A stretch of DNA of 64,000 nucleotides from Bog-473 sp963807675 (GTDB taxonomy: Bacteria > Actinomycetota > Acidimicrobiia > Acidimicrobiales > RAAP-2): NCBI GenBank assembly GCA_963807675.1, contig CAWECP010000010.1, positions 62,001 through 126,000 on the forward strand. Reading direction: 5' to 3'. Each line of letters begins with the position of its first letter. Position 1 is the first letter of the stretch. A model generated the notes under the pieces. It did not search any database. It was not told the origin of the DNA and saw only the letters and a list, made by a program, of their open reading frames with translations. Shown here piece after piece: positions 8,052 through 17,258 of the stretch. The position numbers and the translations under genes were made by a program.

Positions 8052-9293
8052 ATGGCGAGCGGTTCACTGGCGCCGCGCATGCGCGCCATCGCATCGAATC
8101 GTGGCTGGGGATGGCCTGTGTTCTCCGGCGTCGTGGCCGTCATCGGTGTCACGACGTTGGCCCTGGCGCACGAGCAGATCGACCTGAGCACCTACCTCCT
8201 CGGTGGCGCGCACGCCCGTTCCAGCAACCTCTTCACGGTCACGCTGCCGATCGACCACCTCGGCTTCACCTACCCGCCGTTCTCGGCCCTGCTCTTCGCC
8301 CCCTTCGCCCATTCGCCCCTGCGGGTGGCCGAGGTGACGTTCTCGTGGGTGAACCTGGCCGGCGTCCTGGCGCTCATGATGGTGTCGCTGCGGGCCGTGT
8401 GCGCGTCGCTCGACCGGCGGACCATCCTGTGGTGGGCGCTCGTCCTGCTGGTGCCCGTGCTGCTGTTCGACCCGGTGCGCCAGACGTTCCTGCTGGGACA
8501 GGTCAACGTCATCTTGGCGTTGATGGTGGTGGCCGACATGTGTCTCGAGCTGCCGATCCCGCGGGGGATCCTGGTGGGGCTGGCGGCGGCGATCAAGCTC
8601 ACCCCGATCATCCTCATTCCGTACCTGTTGCTGACGAAGCAGGTGCGGGCGGCGCTGTGGGCCACCGGGGCGTTCTGCGGCGCCGCGCTGGTGGCCTTGG
8701 TGGTCGCCCCCTCCAACTCGTGGGCCTATTGGACGCACTACATCCGCGACCCGCAACGGGCCGGGATGCTGTCGTGGATCGGCAACCAGGGCCTGCTGGG
8801 CGCCATTGAGCGCGGGCTCGGCCACACGGTGACCACGCCGACCACGTTCGTGATCGCGATCGCCGCGGCGGCGGTCGGGCTGGCCGTGGCCGCCCTGACC
8901 TACCGGCGGTCGTCGGCCGTGCTCGGGTTCCTGGTGGTCGAGGCGACCGAATCGCTGGCCAACCCGGTGTCGTGGTCGCACCATTTCATTTGGGTCGTGC
9001 TGCTGGTGGCGTGGCTGGCCCTGGGGGCGGACCGCCCCCGCTACGGCGAGTGGTGGGCGCTGGCGGCCGCGGTGCTCTTCTGGGCCGCGCCGAGCTGGTG
9101 GGTGCCCCACGGTCCCGGCGTGACCTTCGCCGGGCGGGGCTGGCTGATCCCCGTGTCGGATACGTATGTGCTCCTGTTCATCGTGCTCGTCGTGGGCGCC
9201 GGCGTGCGGGTCTGCCGCCGGCGCGCCCCGGTGGAGCGCCCGGCCATGGGCCGCAGCCGGCGGACCATGGCGGCCTCGGGCGCCAGCGCGTGA
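8052..9293 (+). CDS. GT87-family mannosyltransferase-like membrane protein
   Basis: A 413-residue protein with ten or more transmembrane helices, of the DUF2029/GT87 type: polyprenol-phosphate-mannose-dependent alpha-1,2-mannosyltransferases that extend lipoglycans outside the membrane in actinobacteria. Visible landmarks are FTYPPFSALLFAPF near residue 75, LLGQVNVILALMVVADM, AAIKLTPIILIPYLLL and NPVSWSHHFIWVVLL; the Lys-Leu-Thr-Pro and Ser-His-His motifs are typical of the family. The acceptor is unknown. The frame is open further upstream, but the start at 8052 is favoured by the -10 box. It ends 135 bases before a convergent methyltransferase gene. Confidence 0.8.
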   Translation: MASGSLAPRMRAIASNRGWGWPVFSGVVAVIGVTTLALAHEQIDLSTYLLGGAHARSSNLFTVTLPIDHLGFTYPPFSALLFAPFAHSPLRVAEVTFSWVNLAGVLALMMVSLRAVCASLDRRTILWWALVLLVPVLLFDPVRQTFLLGQVNVILALMVVADMCLELPIPRGILVGLAAAIKLTPIILIPYLLLTKQVRAALWATGAFCGAALVALVVAPSNSWAYWTHYIRDPQRAGMLSWIGNQGLLGAIERGLGHTVTTPTTFVIAIAAAAVGLAVAALTYRRSSAVLGFLVVEATESLANPVSWSHHFIWVVLLVAWLALGADRPRYGEWWALAAAVLFWAAPSWWVPHGPGVTFAGRGWLIPVSDTYVLLFIVLVVGAGVRVCRRRAPVERPAMGRSRRTMAASGASA

Positions 9294-9302
9294 CGGGTGA
9301 GC

Positions 9303-9390
9303 TGACGCCGGACGGCTGACGCCGGACGCCGGACGCCGGACGCCAGAGACGTGACGCCGGCGGCCGGACACGTGGCGCCGGACGCCGGAG
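9303..9390. repeat. GACGCCGG short repeats between convergent genes
   Basis: About eight copies of a GACGCCG core, several in direct 8- to 9-base register, fill the gap between two convergent genes. It is low-complexity DNA; no coding frame or clean hairpin emerges. It may serve as a spacer or a weak bidirectional terminator. Confidence 0.6.
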
Positions 9391-9427
9391 ACGAGACGGG
9401 GCGGGACAGGACACTTCGCCCTGTGCG

Positions 9428-10225
9428 TCAGCGCGGGGGCGCCGGCTCGGCCGCCAGGGCCAGGAAGCGGGAGCCTTGGCCGAGCCAGCCCGGGGGCGGC
9501 GAGGAGGCTCGTGCCACCCGCCACCCGGTGACCACCATGAGCTTCTCGGCGTCGCCCTCGAGATACTCGCTACGCCGTCTCTCGCCGATCACCCGCAGCA
9601 GCTGGTCCACGGCGGCCCGCAGGGCCCGGCCGCGGTTGCCGGCGGCGGGAACCACGAGAAAGGTGGCCACCAGGACGCTGCCGGCCGGCGCCCGGTCGCG
9701 CAGCGCCTGGCATACGGAGGCGACCGCCTCGAAGGTCAGGTAGGCGAAGAGCCCCTCGCACACGAACAGCGAGGGGCGTGACGCGTCGTGGCCGGCCGTC
9801 TCGAGCGCCTGGCCCAGGTCGGCGCGCAGGAGGTCGACTCCGACGTAGGTGACCCCCTCGGGCGCCAGTCCGAGCCCGGCCAGCCGGCGCTGCTTGTCGG
9901 CCTGGGTGGCCGGGCGGTCCACCTCGAACCACGTGGTCGTGGGGCCGGCGAAGCGCAGAGCGCGGCCGTCGTAGCCGGCGCCCAGCAGCACCACCTGGTC
10001 CACCCCGTGCCCGAGCGCCCGGGCCACCTCGCCGTCGACGAAGCGCGTGCGCTCGGCCAGGGCGGTGGGGCGCCCGACCGGCAGCGCGAACACGCCGCTC
10101 ACGGCGCGGTCGAGCGCCTGCTCGCCGGCAACGTCCCCGCTCGGGGTGGACGGGCGCGTGCGGGCCAGGCGCATGCGGTGGGCGGCCACCCAGCGCGCGG
10201 TGAGCGAGGGCCGAGCCGAACGCAC
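9428..10225 (-). CDS. Class I SAM-dependent methyltransferase (TIGR00027/LCMT-like)
   Basis: About 265 residues. VVLLGAGYDGRALRF (SAM-binding motif I, with the family's GAGxDxRAxR form), FEVDRP (motif II acidic residue) and LFVCEGLFAYLTFEAV are characteristic of the leucine carboxyl methyltransferase-like family expanded in actinobacteria. The substrate is not known. The start at GTG 10225 keeps the conserved SLTARWVAAHRM segment and avoids overlap with the upstream gene, which ends at 10240; the frame stays open further but codes for low-complexity sequence. Same strand and probably same operon as the flippase-like protein. Confidence 0.75.
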   Translation of the reverse strand: MRSARPSLTARWVAAHRMRLARTRPSTPSGDVAGEQALDRAVSGVFALPVGRPTALAERTRFVDGEVARALGHGVDQVVLLGAGYDGRALRFAGPTTTWFEVDRPATQADKQRRLAGLGLAPEGVTYVGVDLLRADLGQALETAGHDASRPSLFVCEGLFAYLTFEAVASVCQALRDRAPAGSVLVATFLVVPAAGNRGRALRAAVDQLLRVIGERRRSEYLEGDAEKLMVVTGWRVARASSPPPGWLGQGSRFLALAAEPAPPR

Positions 10226-10239
10226 CCGTGCCGTCCCCG

Positions 10240-11358
10240 TCAGGGCGTGACCGGGTTGGCGCCGCTCGCGCCCGCCCGTGCGTGGGCCCGGGAGCGACCG
10301 AGGCGCAGCGAGAAGTAGGCCGCCCCACCGAACGGGATGGGCAGCCAGAAGTTGACCAGGCGCCAACTCAGCACGCCGGCCGCCGCCACGCCGCCCGGCA
10401 CGTGGAAGCGGGTCAGCACGGCGACGATGGTCAGCTCAATGACGCCGAGGCCGCCCGGGGTGAGGGGGATGACGGCGAGGATGTTGGCCAGTCCGTAGGC
10501 GACCAGCACGTCGACCGGGTCGATCTTGGCGCCGAAGGCGAGCAGGAAGACCCACAGCGACATGGCGTCGAGGATCCAGTTGGCGGCGGCCCAGATGCAG
10601 GCCCGGGTCAGCAGCTCGGTGTTGGAGAAGAGGATCTTCATGCGGTCTGCCACCTTCTGCACCAGGGCGGTCACCGTGTCCGCCTTGATGAAAGGCAGGC
10701 GGTCGGCCACCCACTTGATGAGCGAGGCGGCCTGTTTCTCGCCTCGGGTCAGGAGGAAGACGAGAGTGGCGAAGATGGACAGCAGGAGCACGCCGAGGAT
10801 GGCGGCGAAGCCGTAGAGCGGGTTGTAGCCCTGCAGCGGGATGGAGATCAGCAGCGAGAGCCAGAAGATCACGTTGAGCACGACGGCCGAGCCGATGCCC
10901 TGGGTGGCCAGCCCGAAGGCGGCCGTGCTGCCCGACACGGTGCCGCCGGGCACGTCGGGCTCGGTCAGCAGCCGGTAGCTGGCGGCCGTGCCGGGCACGG
11001 TGCCCCCGGGCAGCACGTGGCTGATGGACAGGGCCCACATGTTGATACGGAAGATGCGAAACCGGGTCGGGGCGCCGGGCGAGAGCACGGTGTGGGTCAG
11101 CTCGGCGTAGGCCGCCAGGGCGGCGACCTCGAGCAGGGCGCCGAGGATCAGCCAGAGGAAGTTCAGGTGGCTGAGCTGGTGGAACTCCCGGCGCGCGCTG
11201 GCCAGCTCGGGCAGGAGGATGTACTCGCCGACGAAGAACAGGAACAGGATCATCAGCGTGATCTTCACGTTGCGCGGCATCCATCGGCGCCTGGCGCGCG
11301 GTGGGGTCGGGGGCTGAGCCCCCGGTTCCCCCTGGTCCACCTGCTCCATCGCCCTCAT
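10240..11358 (-). CDS. UPF0104 / flippase-like integral membrane protein
   Basis: About 372 residues with eight to nine transmembrane helices and the UPF0104 (lysylphosphatidylglycerol synthase TM region-like) motifs: ALSISHVLPGGTVPGTAASYRLL, ILAVIPLTPGGLGVIELTIV and SWRLVNFWLPIPFGG. Family members include the membrane half of MprF and proteins thought to move lipids or lipid-linked sugars; no synthetase domain is fused here. The ATG at 11349 is an alternative start; the longer open frame to 11730 runs into the divergent transporter and is rejected. The close downstream methyltransferase suggests a two-gene operon. Confidence 0.75.
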   Translation of the reverse strand: MRAMEQVDQGEPGAQPPTPPRARRRWMPRNVKITLMILFLFFVGEYILLPELASARREFHQLSHLNFLWLILGALLEVAALAAYAELTHTVLSPGAPTRFRIFRINMWALSISHVLPGGTVPGTAASYRLLTEPDVPGGTVSGSTAAFGLATQGIGSAVVLNVIFWLSLLISIPLQGYNPLYGFAAILGVLLLSIFATLVFLLTRGEKQAASLIKWVADRLPFIKADTVTALVQKVADRMKILFSNTELLTRACIWAAANWILDAMSLWVFLLAFGAKIDPVDVLVAYGLANILAVIPLTPGGLGVIELTIVAVLTRFHVPGGVAAAGVLSWRLVNFWLPIPFGGAAYFSLRLGRSRAHARAGASGANPVTP

Positions 11359-11434
11359 GCTTGCACGTGCCGGGGGCTCGGCTGCGGCTCTTGAAAGCCG
11401 CGGTTCGTGATGCCACAGCTGCCAAGCTGGTCCC

Positions 11435-12610
11435 ATGCCCCGAGCGGCCCCCGACACCTGGCGGTCCAAGCTCTCGGGCAGCGCCCAGCGGCGCGGTATC
11501 CCGTTGGGCACCATCGTCACGGCGGTGGCGGTCGTCATTCTCCTGGTGGACATCAACGCCGCCCTGATCGTGGGCCTGTGGGTGCTGCGGACCATCGTCC
11601 TGTACGTGGTGATCGCCTTCTTCATCACGCTGCTGTTCACCCCGGCGACCCGGTTCCTGCGGCGCCGGCTGAAGATGACCCACGGCGGGGCCGTCCTGCT
11701 GGTGTTCCTGCTCGGGGTATTGGCCTTCATCGGGCTCGTCTACCTCTTCGCCGAGCCGCTGGTGACGTCGGCGGTGCACTTCGGCAACCAGGTGCCCTCG
11801 CTGATCCGCGAGGCCAAAAAAGGGCACGGCCCGCTGGGCCGACTGGTCTATCGGTTCCACCTCCAGAAGTACCTGTCCGAGGACTCGACCAAGTTGACCT
11901 CGCAGATCACCAAGGTGCTCAAGCCGGCCACGGCGCTGTCCGTCGGGGCCGCCGCGGCGTCGACCGTCATCGCTCTGGTGACGACCGCCATCCTGACGTT
12001 CTTCACCATGCTCGAGGCGCCGCGCATGTGGGAGGGCTTCCTGTCCGTCTTCCACCCCGCCGTGTCGGAACGGCTGCGGCGGGTGATCGACGAGACCATC
12101 CGGTCGGTGACCGGCTACATGCTGGGGAACGGGCTCACCTCGGTGATCGCCGGGCTGATATCGGGCATCACGCTGGCCATCCTCGGGGTCCCCTTCGCCG
12201 CGCTCCTCGGCGTCTTCGTGGCCCTGGTCGACCTGCTGCCGCTCGTGGGCGGGCTGTTGGCCGGTGTGCCGGTGGTCATCATCGCCGCCATCCACTCGGT
12301 GCCGGCGGGCATCATCATGCTGATCGTCTTCCTGGCCTACCAGCAGATCGAGAACCACGTCCTCAACCCGGTCATCATGAGCAGGACGGTGCGGCTCAAC
12401 CCCTTCTGGGTCCTCATCGCGGTCCTGGTGGGCGCCACTCTGGGCGGCCGGGTGGCGGGGGGGCTGGGGACCTTCGTCGGCGCGCTGGTTGGCATCCCCT
12501 TCGGCGGGGCGATCCAGGTCATCGTGCGGGAGCTGCGCCGGGGCCCCGATGCATCGGAGCCGCCGCCGACCGACCAGCTGGCGGGTGTGGAGGACGCCGT
12601 CGACGTCTAG
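11435..12610 (+). CDS. AI-2E family transporter (PerM/UPF0118)
   Basis: A 391-residue membrane protein with the AI-2E exporter layout: four N-terminal helices, a periplasmic loop around residues 110-150, then LFAALLGVFVALVDLLPLVGG-type and QQIENHVLNPVIMSRTVRLNPFWVLI motifs that define the family. Members have been linked to AI-2 release or Na+/H+ exchange, so the substrate is open. It is divergent from the flippase-like gene, with 76 bases between the two starts. Confidence 0.82.
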   Translation: MPRAAPDTWRSKLSGSAQRRGIPLGTIVTAVAVVILLVDINAALIVGLWVLRTIVLYVVIAFFITLLFTPATRFLRRRLKMTHGGAVLLVFLLGVLAFIGLVYLFAEPLVTSAVHFGNQVPSLIREAKKGHGPLGRLVYRFHLQKYLSEDSTKLTSQITKVLKPATALSVGAAAASTVIALVTTAILTFFTMLEAPRMWEGFLSVFHPAVSERLRRVIDETIRSVTGYMLGNGLTSVIAGLISGITLAILGVPFAALLGVFVALVDLLPLVGGLLAGVPVVIIAAIHSVPAGIIMLIVFLAYQQIENHVLNPVIMSRTVRLNPFWVLIAVLVGATLGGRVAGGLGTFVGALVGIPFGGAIQVIVRELRRGPDASEPPPTDQLAGVEDAVDV

Positions 12611-12771
12611 GACCGGTCACCGAGCGCTGAGGGCTCGCCGAGCGGGGACGGCCGTCGCGGAGCCGTCACGGCCGGTCCGGAGCGTGGGGGAGTCCCGAAG
12701 GCGCAGGCCAGGGGCAGGGAGAGGCTGGCCGCCGCGCCGACGGGCGCCGGAGCCCGGCCGGCGGCCTCACC

Positions 12772-12777
12772 TAGAAT
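12772..12777 (+). promoter_or_regulatory. -10 box of ppm (leaderless)
   Basis: TAGAAT, one mismatch from TATAAT, ends 8 bases before the ATG at 12786; there is no Shine-Dalgarno. This would drive the ppm-response regulator-kinase operon. Confidence 0.55.
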
Positions 12778-12785
12778 GCGTTTGC

Positions 12786-13718
12786 ATGCGACCGCTGGTG
12801 GTGATCCCGACCTACAACGAGTCGGAGAACATTGAGCGGATGCTGCGCCGGATCATTGAGTGCCTGCCCGGGGCGAGCGTGCTGGTGGTCGACGACGGCA
12901 GTCCCGACGGCACGGCCGGCCTGGTGAAGCAGGTGGCGTCCGAGCTCGACGACGTGCACCTGCTGGAGCGGTCGGGCAAGGCGGGGCTGGGCAGCGCGTA
13001 CCGGGCGGGGTTCGCCTGGGGGCTCGAGCGGGGCTACGACGCCTGCATCGAGATCGACGCCGACTTCTCGCACGACCCGGCCGCACTGCCGGCGCTGGTG
13101 GCGCCGCTCGAGGAGGGGTTCGACGTCGCCATCGGGTCGCGCTACGTCGTCGGCGGGTCGATCCCCAACTGGGCCTGGCACCGCGAGCTGCTGTCACGGG
13201 GCGGCAACCTGTACGCGTCGGCCGTGCTCGGGCTGGGCGTGCGCGACTCGACGGCGGGGTACCGCTGCTACTCGGCCGGCGTGCTGCGGCGGCTGGACCT
13301 CGAGCGGATCCGGGCGGAGGGGTACGGGTTCCAGATCGAGATGACGTATCGAGCCAAGCAGCACGGAGCGGTGATCACGGAGGTCCCCATCTCCTTCGTC
13401 GACCGGGCGGCGGGGCAGTCGAAGATGTCGTCGTTCATCGTGGTCGAGGCGCTCGGACTGGTGACGTGGTGGGGCATGGGGCGGCTCGTCCACGGCGCAC
13501 GGGCCCGGCTGCGGGGCGGCGGGGTTGGTGGCGCACCCGGGCGGCGCGGCACCCGGGCGACGATGTCGCTGAACGGCAAGACGGCGAACCAGGCCAACCA
13601 GGCGAATCAGGCCAACCATGCCAACCAGGCCAACCAGGACGGTGCGCCCACCGGCGGACCGGCGGACGAGGCTGCCCGGAGCGACACCGGCACCGACGAC
13701 GCGGTGCGCTCGGCATGA
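12786..13718 (+). CDS. ppm1: Polyprenol monophosphomannose synthase (GT2)
   Basis: A 310-residue protein whose first 240 residues are a GT2 dolichol-phosphate-mannose synthase-like enzyme: VVIPTYNESENI, VVDDGSPDGT (nucleotide-binding Asp), IDADFSHDP (metal-binding DxD) and SRYVVGGSIPNW. It transfers mannose from GDP-mannose to polyprenol phosphate, supplying GT-C enzymes such as those at 8 kb and 59-62 kb. No apolipoprotein N-acyltransferase domain is fused. The C-terminus is unusual: a Gly/Arg-rich linker, then six Asn-Gln-Ala triplets and an acidic end. Its stop overlaps the response regulator start (ATGA), so the three genes are coupled. Confidence 0.88.
   Translation: MRPLVVIPTYNESENIERMLRRIIECLPGASVLVVDDGSPDGTAGLVKQVASELDDVHLLERSGKAGLGSAYRAGFAWGLERGYDACIEIDADFSHDPAALPALVAPLEEGFDVAIGSRYVVGGSIPNWAWHRELLSRGGNLYASAVLGLGVRDSTAGYRCYSAGVLRRLDLERIRAEGYGFQIEMTYRAKQHGAVITEVPISFVDRAAGQSKMSSFIVVEALGLVTWWGMGRLVHGARARLRGGGVGGAPGRRGTRATMSLNGKTANQANQANQANHANQANQDGAPTGGPADEAARSDTGTDDAVRSA
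13587..13640 (+). repeat. Six 9-bp units coding Asn-Gln-Ala
   Basis: Units of AACCAGGCC with small changes run head to tail inside the 3' end of ppm1 and give an NQA-type repeat in the protein tail. Such an array can expand or contract in steps of three residues without a frameshift. Confidence 0.85.
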
Positions 13719-14419
13719 CGGTCGACGCCAACCAGGCCCGGATCCTCGTCGTCGACGACGAGCCGAACATCGCCGAACTGCTGTCCGCTGCGCTGACCTT
13801 CGAGGGTTATCAGGTCGGTGTGGCGTCGACGGGCGCCGAGGCGATCGAGCAGGTGCGGACGTTCCGGCCCAACCTGGTGATGCTCGACGTCATGCTGCCC
13901 GACTTCGACGGCAACGAGGTCTGCCGGCGCCTGCGCAACCAGGGCGAGCAGATGCCCATCGTCTTCCTGACGGCGCGCGACACCACCCAGGACAAGGTCG
14001 AGGGCCTCAGCATGGGTGACGACTACGTGACGAAGCCGTTCAGCGTCGAGGAGCTGATGGCGCGGGTGGGGGCGATCCTGCGCCGGGCCGGCGAGATGGC
14101 GGCCGCCGACACCTCCATCCTGCAGTTCGCCGACCTGACCATGAACATCGACACGCACGAGGTCTGGCGCGACGACCTGTCGATCGAGTTGACGGCGACC
14201 GAGTTCAACCTGCTGCGCTACCTCTTGGAGAACGCTCGCCGGGTCATTTCGAAGTCGGAGCTGCTCGACAACGTGTGGGGGTTCGAGTTCCACGGCGACC
14301 CGAACATCGTGGAGACCTACATCAGCTACCTGCGCAAGAAGATCGATGACCGGGAGCCTGCGCTCATCCATACCATCCGGCGGGTCGGCTACACCCTTCG
14401 ACTGCCCCGGGAAGGATGA
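13715..14419 (+). CDS. OmpR-family response regulator
   Basis: A 234-residue two-domain regulator. The receiver domain has the acidic pair DDE (residues 14-16), phospho-acceptor Asp58 in LVMLDVMLPDFDG, Thr86 and Lys107 in DYVTKPF. The C-terminal winged helix (about 140-232) has TATEFNLLRYLL, SKSELLDNVWG and VETYISYLRKKI. It resembles mycobacterial MprA/TrcR types. Start and stop overlap its neighbours by ATGA on both sides, so it is made together with the mannose synthase and the kinase. Target genes are not visible here. Confidence 0.9.
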   Translation: MTVDANQARILVVDDEPNIAELLSAALTFEGYQVGVASTGAEAIEQVRTFRPNLVMLDVMLPDFDGNEVCRRLRNQGEQMPIVFLTARDTTQDKVEGLSMGDDYVTKPFSVEELMARVGAILRRAGEMAAADTSILQFADLTMNIDTHEVWRDDLSIELTATEFNLLRYLLENARRVISKSELLDNVWGFEFHGDPNIVETYISYLRKKIDDREPALIHTIRRVGYTLRLPREG

Positions 14420-15993
14420 CCCTCCAGAGACGGCTCGTCGCCGTCATGGCCCTGACGATGGTGGTTGGCCTGCTGATCGCCGACGTCGTGGTCTACGCCT
14501 CCGTGCGGTCGTTCCTGTACGGACGGGCCGACGCCACCTTGGCCCAGGACGAGACCCTCGCCTTCAACTACCTGACGTTCGCCTCCGGACGACACCTCTC
14601 CGTCACGGAGTCCAGCCTGTCGCGCCGGGTGTCCACCGACGTCTACGTCATTGTGCTCAACCCGGCGGGGCAGGTCGTCCTGCGCCGCCCCTCGGGGCCG
14701 CCCAACCACCCTGACCCCTCACCCGTCCTGACCAACGACATCCCGGTCCAGCAGGTGCCCAACATGGCGCACGCGGGGCGCTACGCCGGCACCTTCCAGC
14801 CCGACCCCGATGCCGTCGTGCTGGGCAGCCACGGCGACCCGCTCGGCCAATACCGCACGGTGGCGGTCACCGTGCCGCAGGGGACGCTCATCACCTCGCT
14901 GGCGCTGAACCCGACCACCGACACGCTGACGTCGCTGCGCACGGTCGAGCTGTTGGCCAGCCTGGCCGTCATCCTGGCCATGGCCGGCATCACCACGGTG
15001 GTGGTACGGCGCGGGTTGCGGCCGTTGCGCCAGATGGCCGGCACGGCGGCCGCCATCGCCTCGGGCGACCTGACCCGGCGCGTGCCCGAGGAGCGCCTGC
15101 GGGCGCACGACGAGGTGGGCCGGCTGGGGATGGCCCTCAACCAGATGCTCGAGCAGATTGAGGGCGCGTTCGCCGAGAAGTCGGCGTCGGAGGAACGGCT
15201 GCGCCAATTCGCAGCCGACGCCTCCCACGAGCTGCGGACGCCGCTGACGTCCGTCCGTGGCTACGCCGAGCTGCTCGGGCGGGGCGGGTTCGCCGACGAG
15301 GCGAGCCGCCGCAAGGCGCTGAAGCGGATTGAGGAGGAGGCGACCCGCATGGGGGGCCTTGTCGAGGACCTGCTGCTCCTGGCCGAGCTGGACCGGGGTC
15401 GGCCGCTCCGGGCCGAGCCGGTGGACCTGCACCGCGTCTGCGCCGACGCGGTGGGCGACTCGGTCGCCCTGGCATCGAGCCATCGCCTACGGCTCGACCC
15501 CGGCCCCCCGGTGATCGTGGTGGGCGACGCCGAGCGGCTGGCCCAGGTGGCCCACAACCTGGTGCGCAACGCGCTGGCCCACACGCCACCGGGGAGCTCG
15601 GTCACGGTGTCGACGGGGGTGTCCGGCGGCATGGGGTTCATTGAGGTGTCGGACAACGGGCCTGGCATCTCCCCCGAGGAGGCGTCGCGGGTCTTCGACC
15701 GCTTCTACCAAGGCGACCCGTCACGCTCGGGGGCGGGGACGGGCCTGGGGCTGGCCATCGTGCAGGCCATCGCCACGGCCTCGGGCGGGACGGCCGAGGT
15801 GCGCCGGACGCCGGCGGGGACGGGTGCGAGCGTAGTAGTCAAGATTCCGCTGCCGGCCACGCACGTGGCGGCCGCTGCCGCCCCGGCCCCGACGCCGGTG
15901 CCGGTGCCGCCTCCGTCTGCGCGATCAGGACCATCGTCGAAGTCGAAGTCGAAGTCGAATCCGGAGACCGAGCGCTCAGCGCAGCTGCATTGA
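14416..15993 (+). CDS. Membrane sensor histidine kinase
   Basis: A 525-residue kinase. Transmembrane helices at about 7-27 and 178-198 enclose a 150-residue extracellular sensor region; HAMP about 199-252; HisKA with His271 in SHELRTPL; ATPase N box NLVRNAL (381-387), G1 DNGPG (413-417) and G2 GTGLGLA (441-447). The C-terminus past residue 475 is a Pro/Ala/Val stretch followed by Ser-Lys repeats, encoded by (GAAGTC) units, not needed for catalysis. It pairs with the response regulator. Its last 18 bases overlap the convergent menF gene. Confidence 0.92.
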   Translation: MTLQRRLVAVMALTMVVGLLIADVVVYASVRSFLYGRADATLAQDETLAFNYLTFASGRHLSVTESSLSRRVSTDVYVIVLNPAGQVVLRRPSGPPNHPDPSPVLTNDIPVQQVPNMAHAGRYAGTFQPDPDAVVLGSHGDPLGQYRTVAVTVPQGTLITSLALNPTTDTLTSLRTVELLASLAVILAMAGITTVVVRRGLRPLRQMAGTAAAIASGDLTRRVPEERLRAHDEVGRLGMALNQMLEQIEGAFAEKSASEERLRQFAADASHELRTPLTSVRGYAELLGRGGFADEASRRKALKRIEEEATRMGGLVEDLLLLAELDRGRPLRAEPVDLHRVCADAVGDSVALASSHRLRLDPGPPVIVVGDAERLAQVAHNLVRNALAHTPPGSSVTVSTGVSGGMGFIEVSDNGPGISPEEASRVFDRFYQGDPSRSGAGTGLGLAIVQAIATASGGTAEVRRTPAGTGASVVVKIPLPATHVAAAAAPAPTPVPVPPPSARSGPSSKSKSKSNPETERSAQLH

Positions 15994-17256
15994 GGTCCCG
16001 GGCAGCACTGCCTCGAGCACCGTCGACAGCTTGACGTTGGTCTCGGCCGCCTCCGAGGCAGGATCCGAGTCCGCCACGATGCCGGCCCCGGCGCGCAGCG
16101 TCACGGCGCAGCCGCTGGCGGCGAGCTGGGCGCTGCGGATGCCGATCATCCACTCTCCGTCACCCGACGCGCCCGCCCAGCCGACGGGCCCGGCCCAGTA
16201 GCCACGCGCGCCGGCCTCGGCCTGGCTGATGAAGGCGAGGGCGTCGGGCCGTGGGGTGCCGCCCACGGCGGGCGTGGGATGGAGTCGGTCGAGCAGCTCG
16301 AGCACGCCCACGCCGTCACGGAGCCGGCCCTCGATGCGCGTGCTGAGGTGGGCCACCGAACGCAAGGCGACGAGGGAGGGCGCTTCGGGGACGTCCAGCT
16401 GGTCGCAGCAGGGCGCCAGGGCGGCGGCGACCGCGTCGACGACGTAGCGGTGCTCAGCCCGGCTCTTGCCCGATCGGGCCAGGTCGCGCTGAGCGTCGGC
16501 GTCCTCCCGGGCCGTGTCGCCGCGGGCGATGGTACCGGCCAGCGGTTGGCAGGTGACTCTGCTCCCGTGGCGGGCCACCAGCAGCTCCGGGCTGGCGCCG
16601 AAGAACACACCGTCCGGAACGGGCATGGAGAAGATGGTGCAGTGGGGTTCACCGGCGCGCAGACGGCGCAGGACGGCTGCCAGCGGCAGCGGCCCGCTCA
16701 GGCCCAGGGCGACCTGGCGGGAGAGCACGACCTTGTGCAAGGTGGCCCCCGGGGCGCGCATGCGGGCGACGGCGGACGCCACCATGGCGCGGTATCCGCC
16801 GCTGTCCATCATCTCCGACAACTCGGCCACGGCAGGGTCGGCGGCGGCGAGGGGCGCCCGGCCGTACTGCCACAGCACGGCGTCGAAAAGCTCATCGGTG
16901 CCGGGCAGCGGCAGGTCGGACGGTCCGACCGCGGTGGCCCAACGTCGGGTCACTCCGTCGGCGTCGCGGGAGATCCCCATGGTGAAGCGGGGAATGACCA
17001 GTTGTCCGTCCATGGCGTTGTCGAAGGGCAGCGCGCCCATGGCCACAACGCCCGACCCGAGGCACTGCACGGCGTCGTCGCACGGGATGGCGGTCAGCGT
17101 GCTGGCCACGTCGCCCGCGCTGACCAGCTGCGCCGTGCCCCAACCGACCAGCGTGAGTCCCGGACGGTCGAACAGCACGGTGGGGCTGCCGTCGAACTCC
17201 AGCACGTCGGGGCCGTAGTCGAACGGGACGCTGCGGGCGTGCAGCTCCGGCGTCAT
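15976..17256 (-). CDS. menF: Isochorismate synthase
   Basis: A 426-residue chorismate-binding enzyme that converts chorismate to isochorismate, the first committed step of menaquinone synthesis. The C-terminal half has the family signatures: ASPELLVARHGSRVTCQPLAG, LHPTPAVGGTPRPDAL, ARGYWAGPVGW and LRAGAGIVADSDPASEAAET with the Mg-binding Glu. A salicylate or anthranilate role is less likely because it follows menG and lacks a TrpG partner. ATG at 17256 is 3 bases after the menG stop. Third gene of a MaoC-menG-menF transcription unit. Confidence 0.88.
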   Translation of the reverse strand: MTPELHARSVPFDYGPDVLEFDGSPTVLFDRPGLTLVGWGTAQLVSAGDVASTLTAIPCDDAVQCLGSGVVAMGALPFDNAMDGQLVIPRFTMGISRDADGVTRRWATAVGPSDLPLPGTDELFDAVLWQYGRAPLAAADPAVAELSEMMDSGGYRAMVASAVARMRAPGATLHKVVLSRQVALGLSGPLPLAAVLRRLRAGEPHCTIFSMPVPDGVFFGASPELLVARHGSRVTCQPLAGTIARGDTAREDADAQRDLARSGKSRAEHRYVVDAVAAALAPCCDQLDVPEAPSLVALRSVAHLSTRIEGRLRDGVGVLELLDRLHPTPAVGGTPRPDALAFISQAEAGARGYWAGPVGWAGASGDGEWMIGIRSAQLAASGCAVTLRAGAGIVADSDPASEAAETNVKLSTVLEAVLPGTSMQLR

Positions 17257-17258
17257 GG

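Noticed and set aside
5870..8191. 773-aa open frame antisense to ppk1, and similar long antisense frames at 24026-26218, 28995-31220, 59173-60804 and 62258-63787
   Set aside because: They mirror high-GC genes whose third-position G/C removes stops on the other strand. Their translations are Gly/Arg/His/Val-rich without domains, while the plus-strand genes carry complete family motifs.
10436..12358. 640-aa minus-strand frame spanning the flippase and AI-2E genes
   Set aside because: Crosses two divergent, well-supported genes; composition is Asp/Gly/His/Arg-rich and no motif is present.
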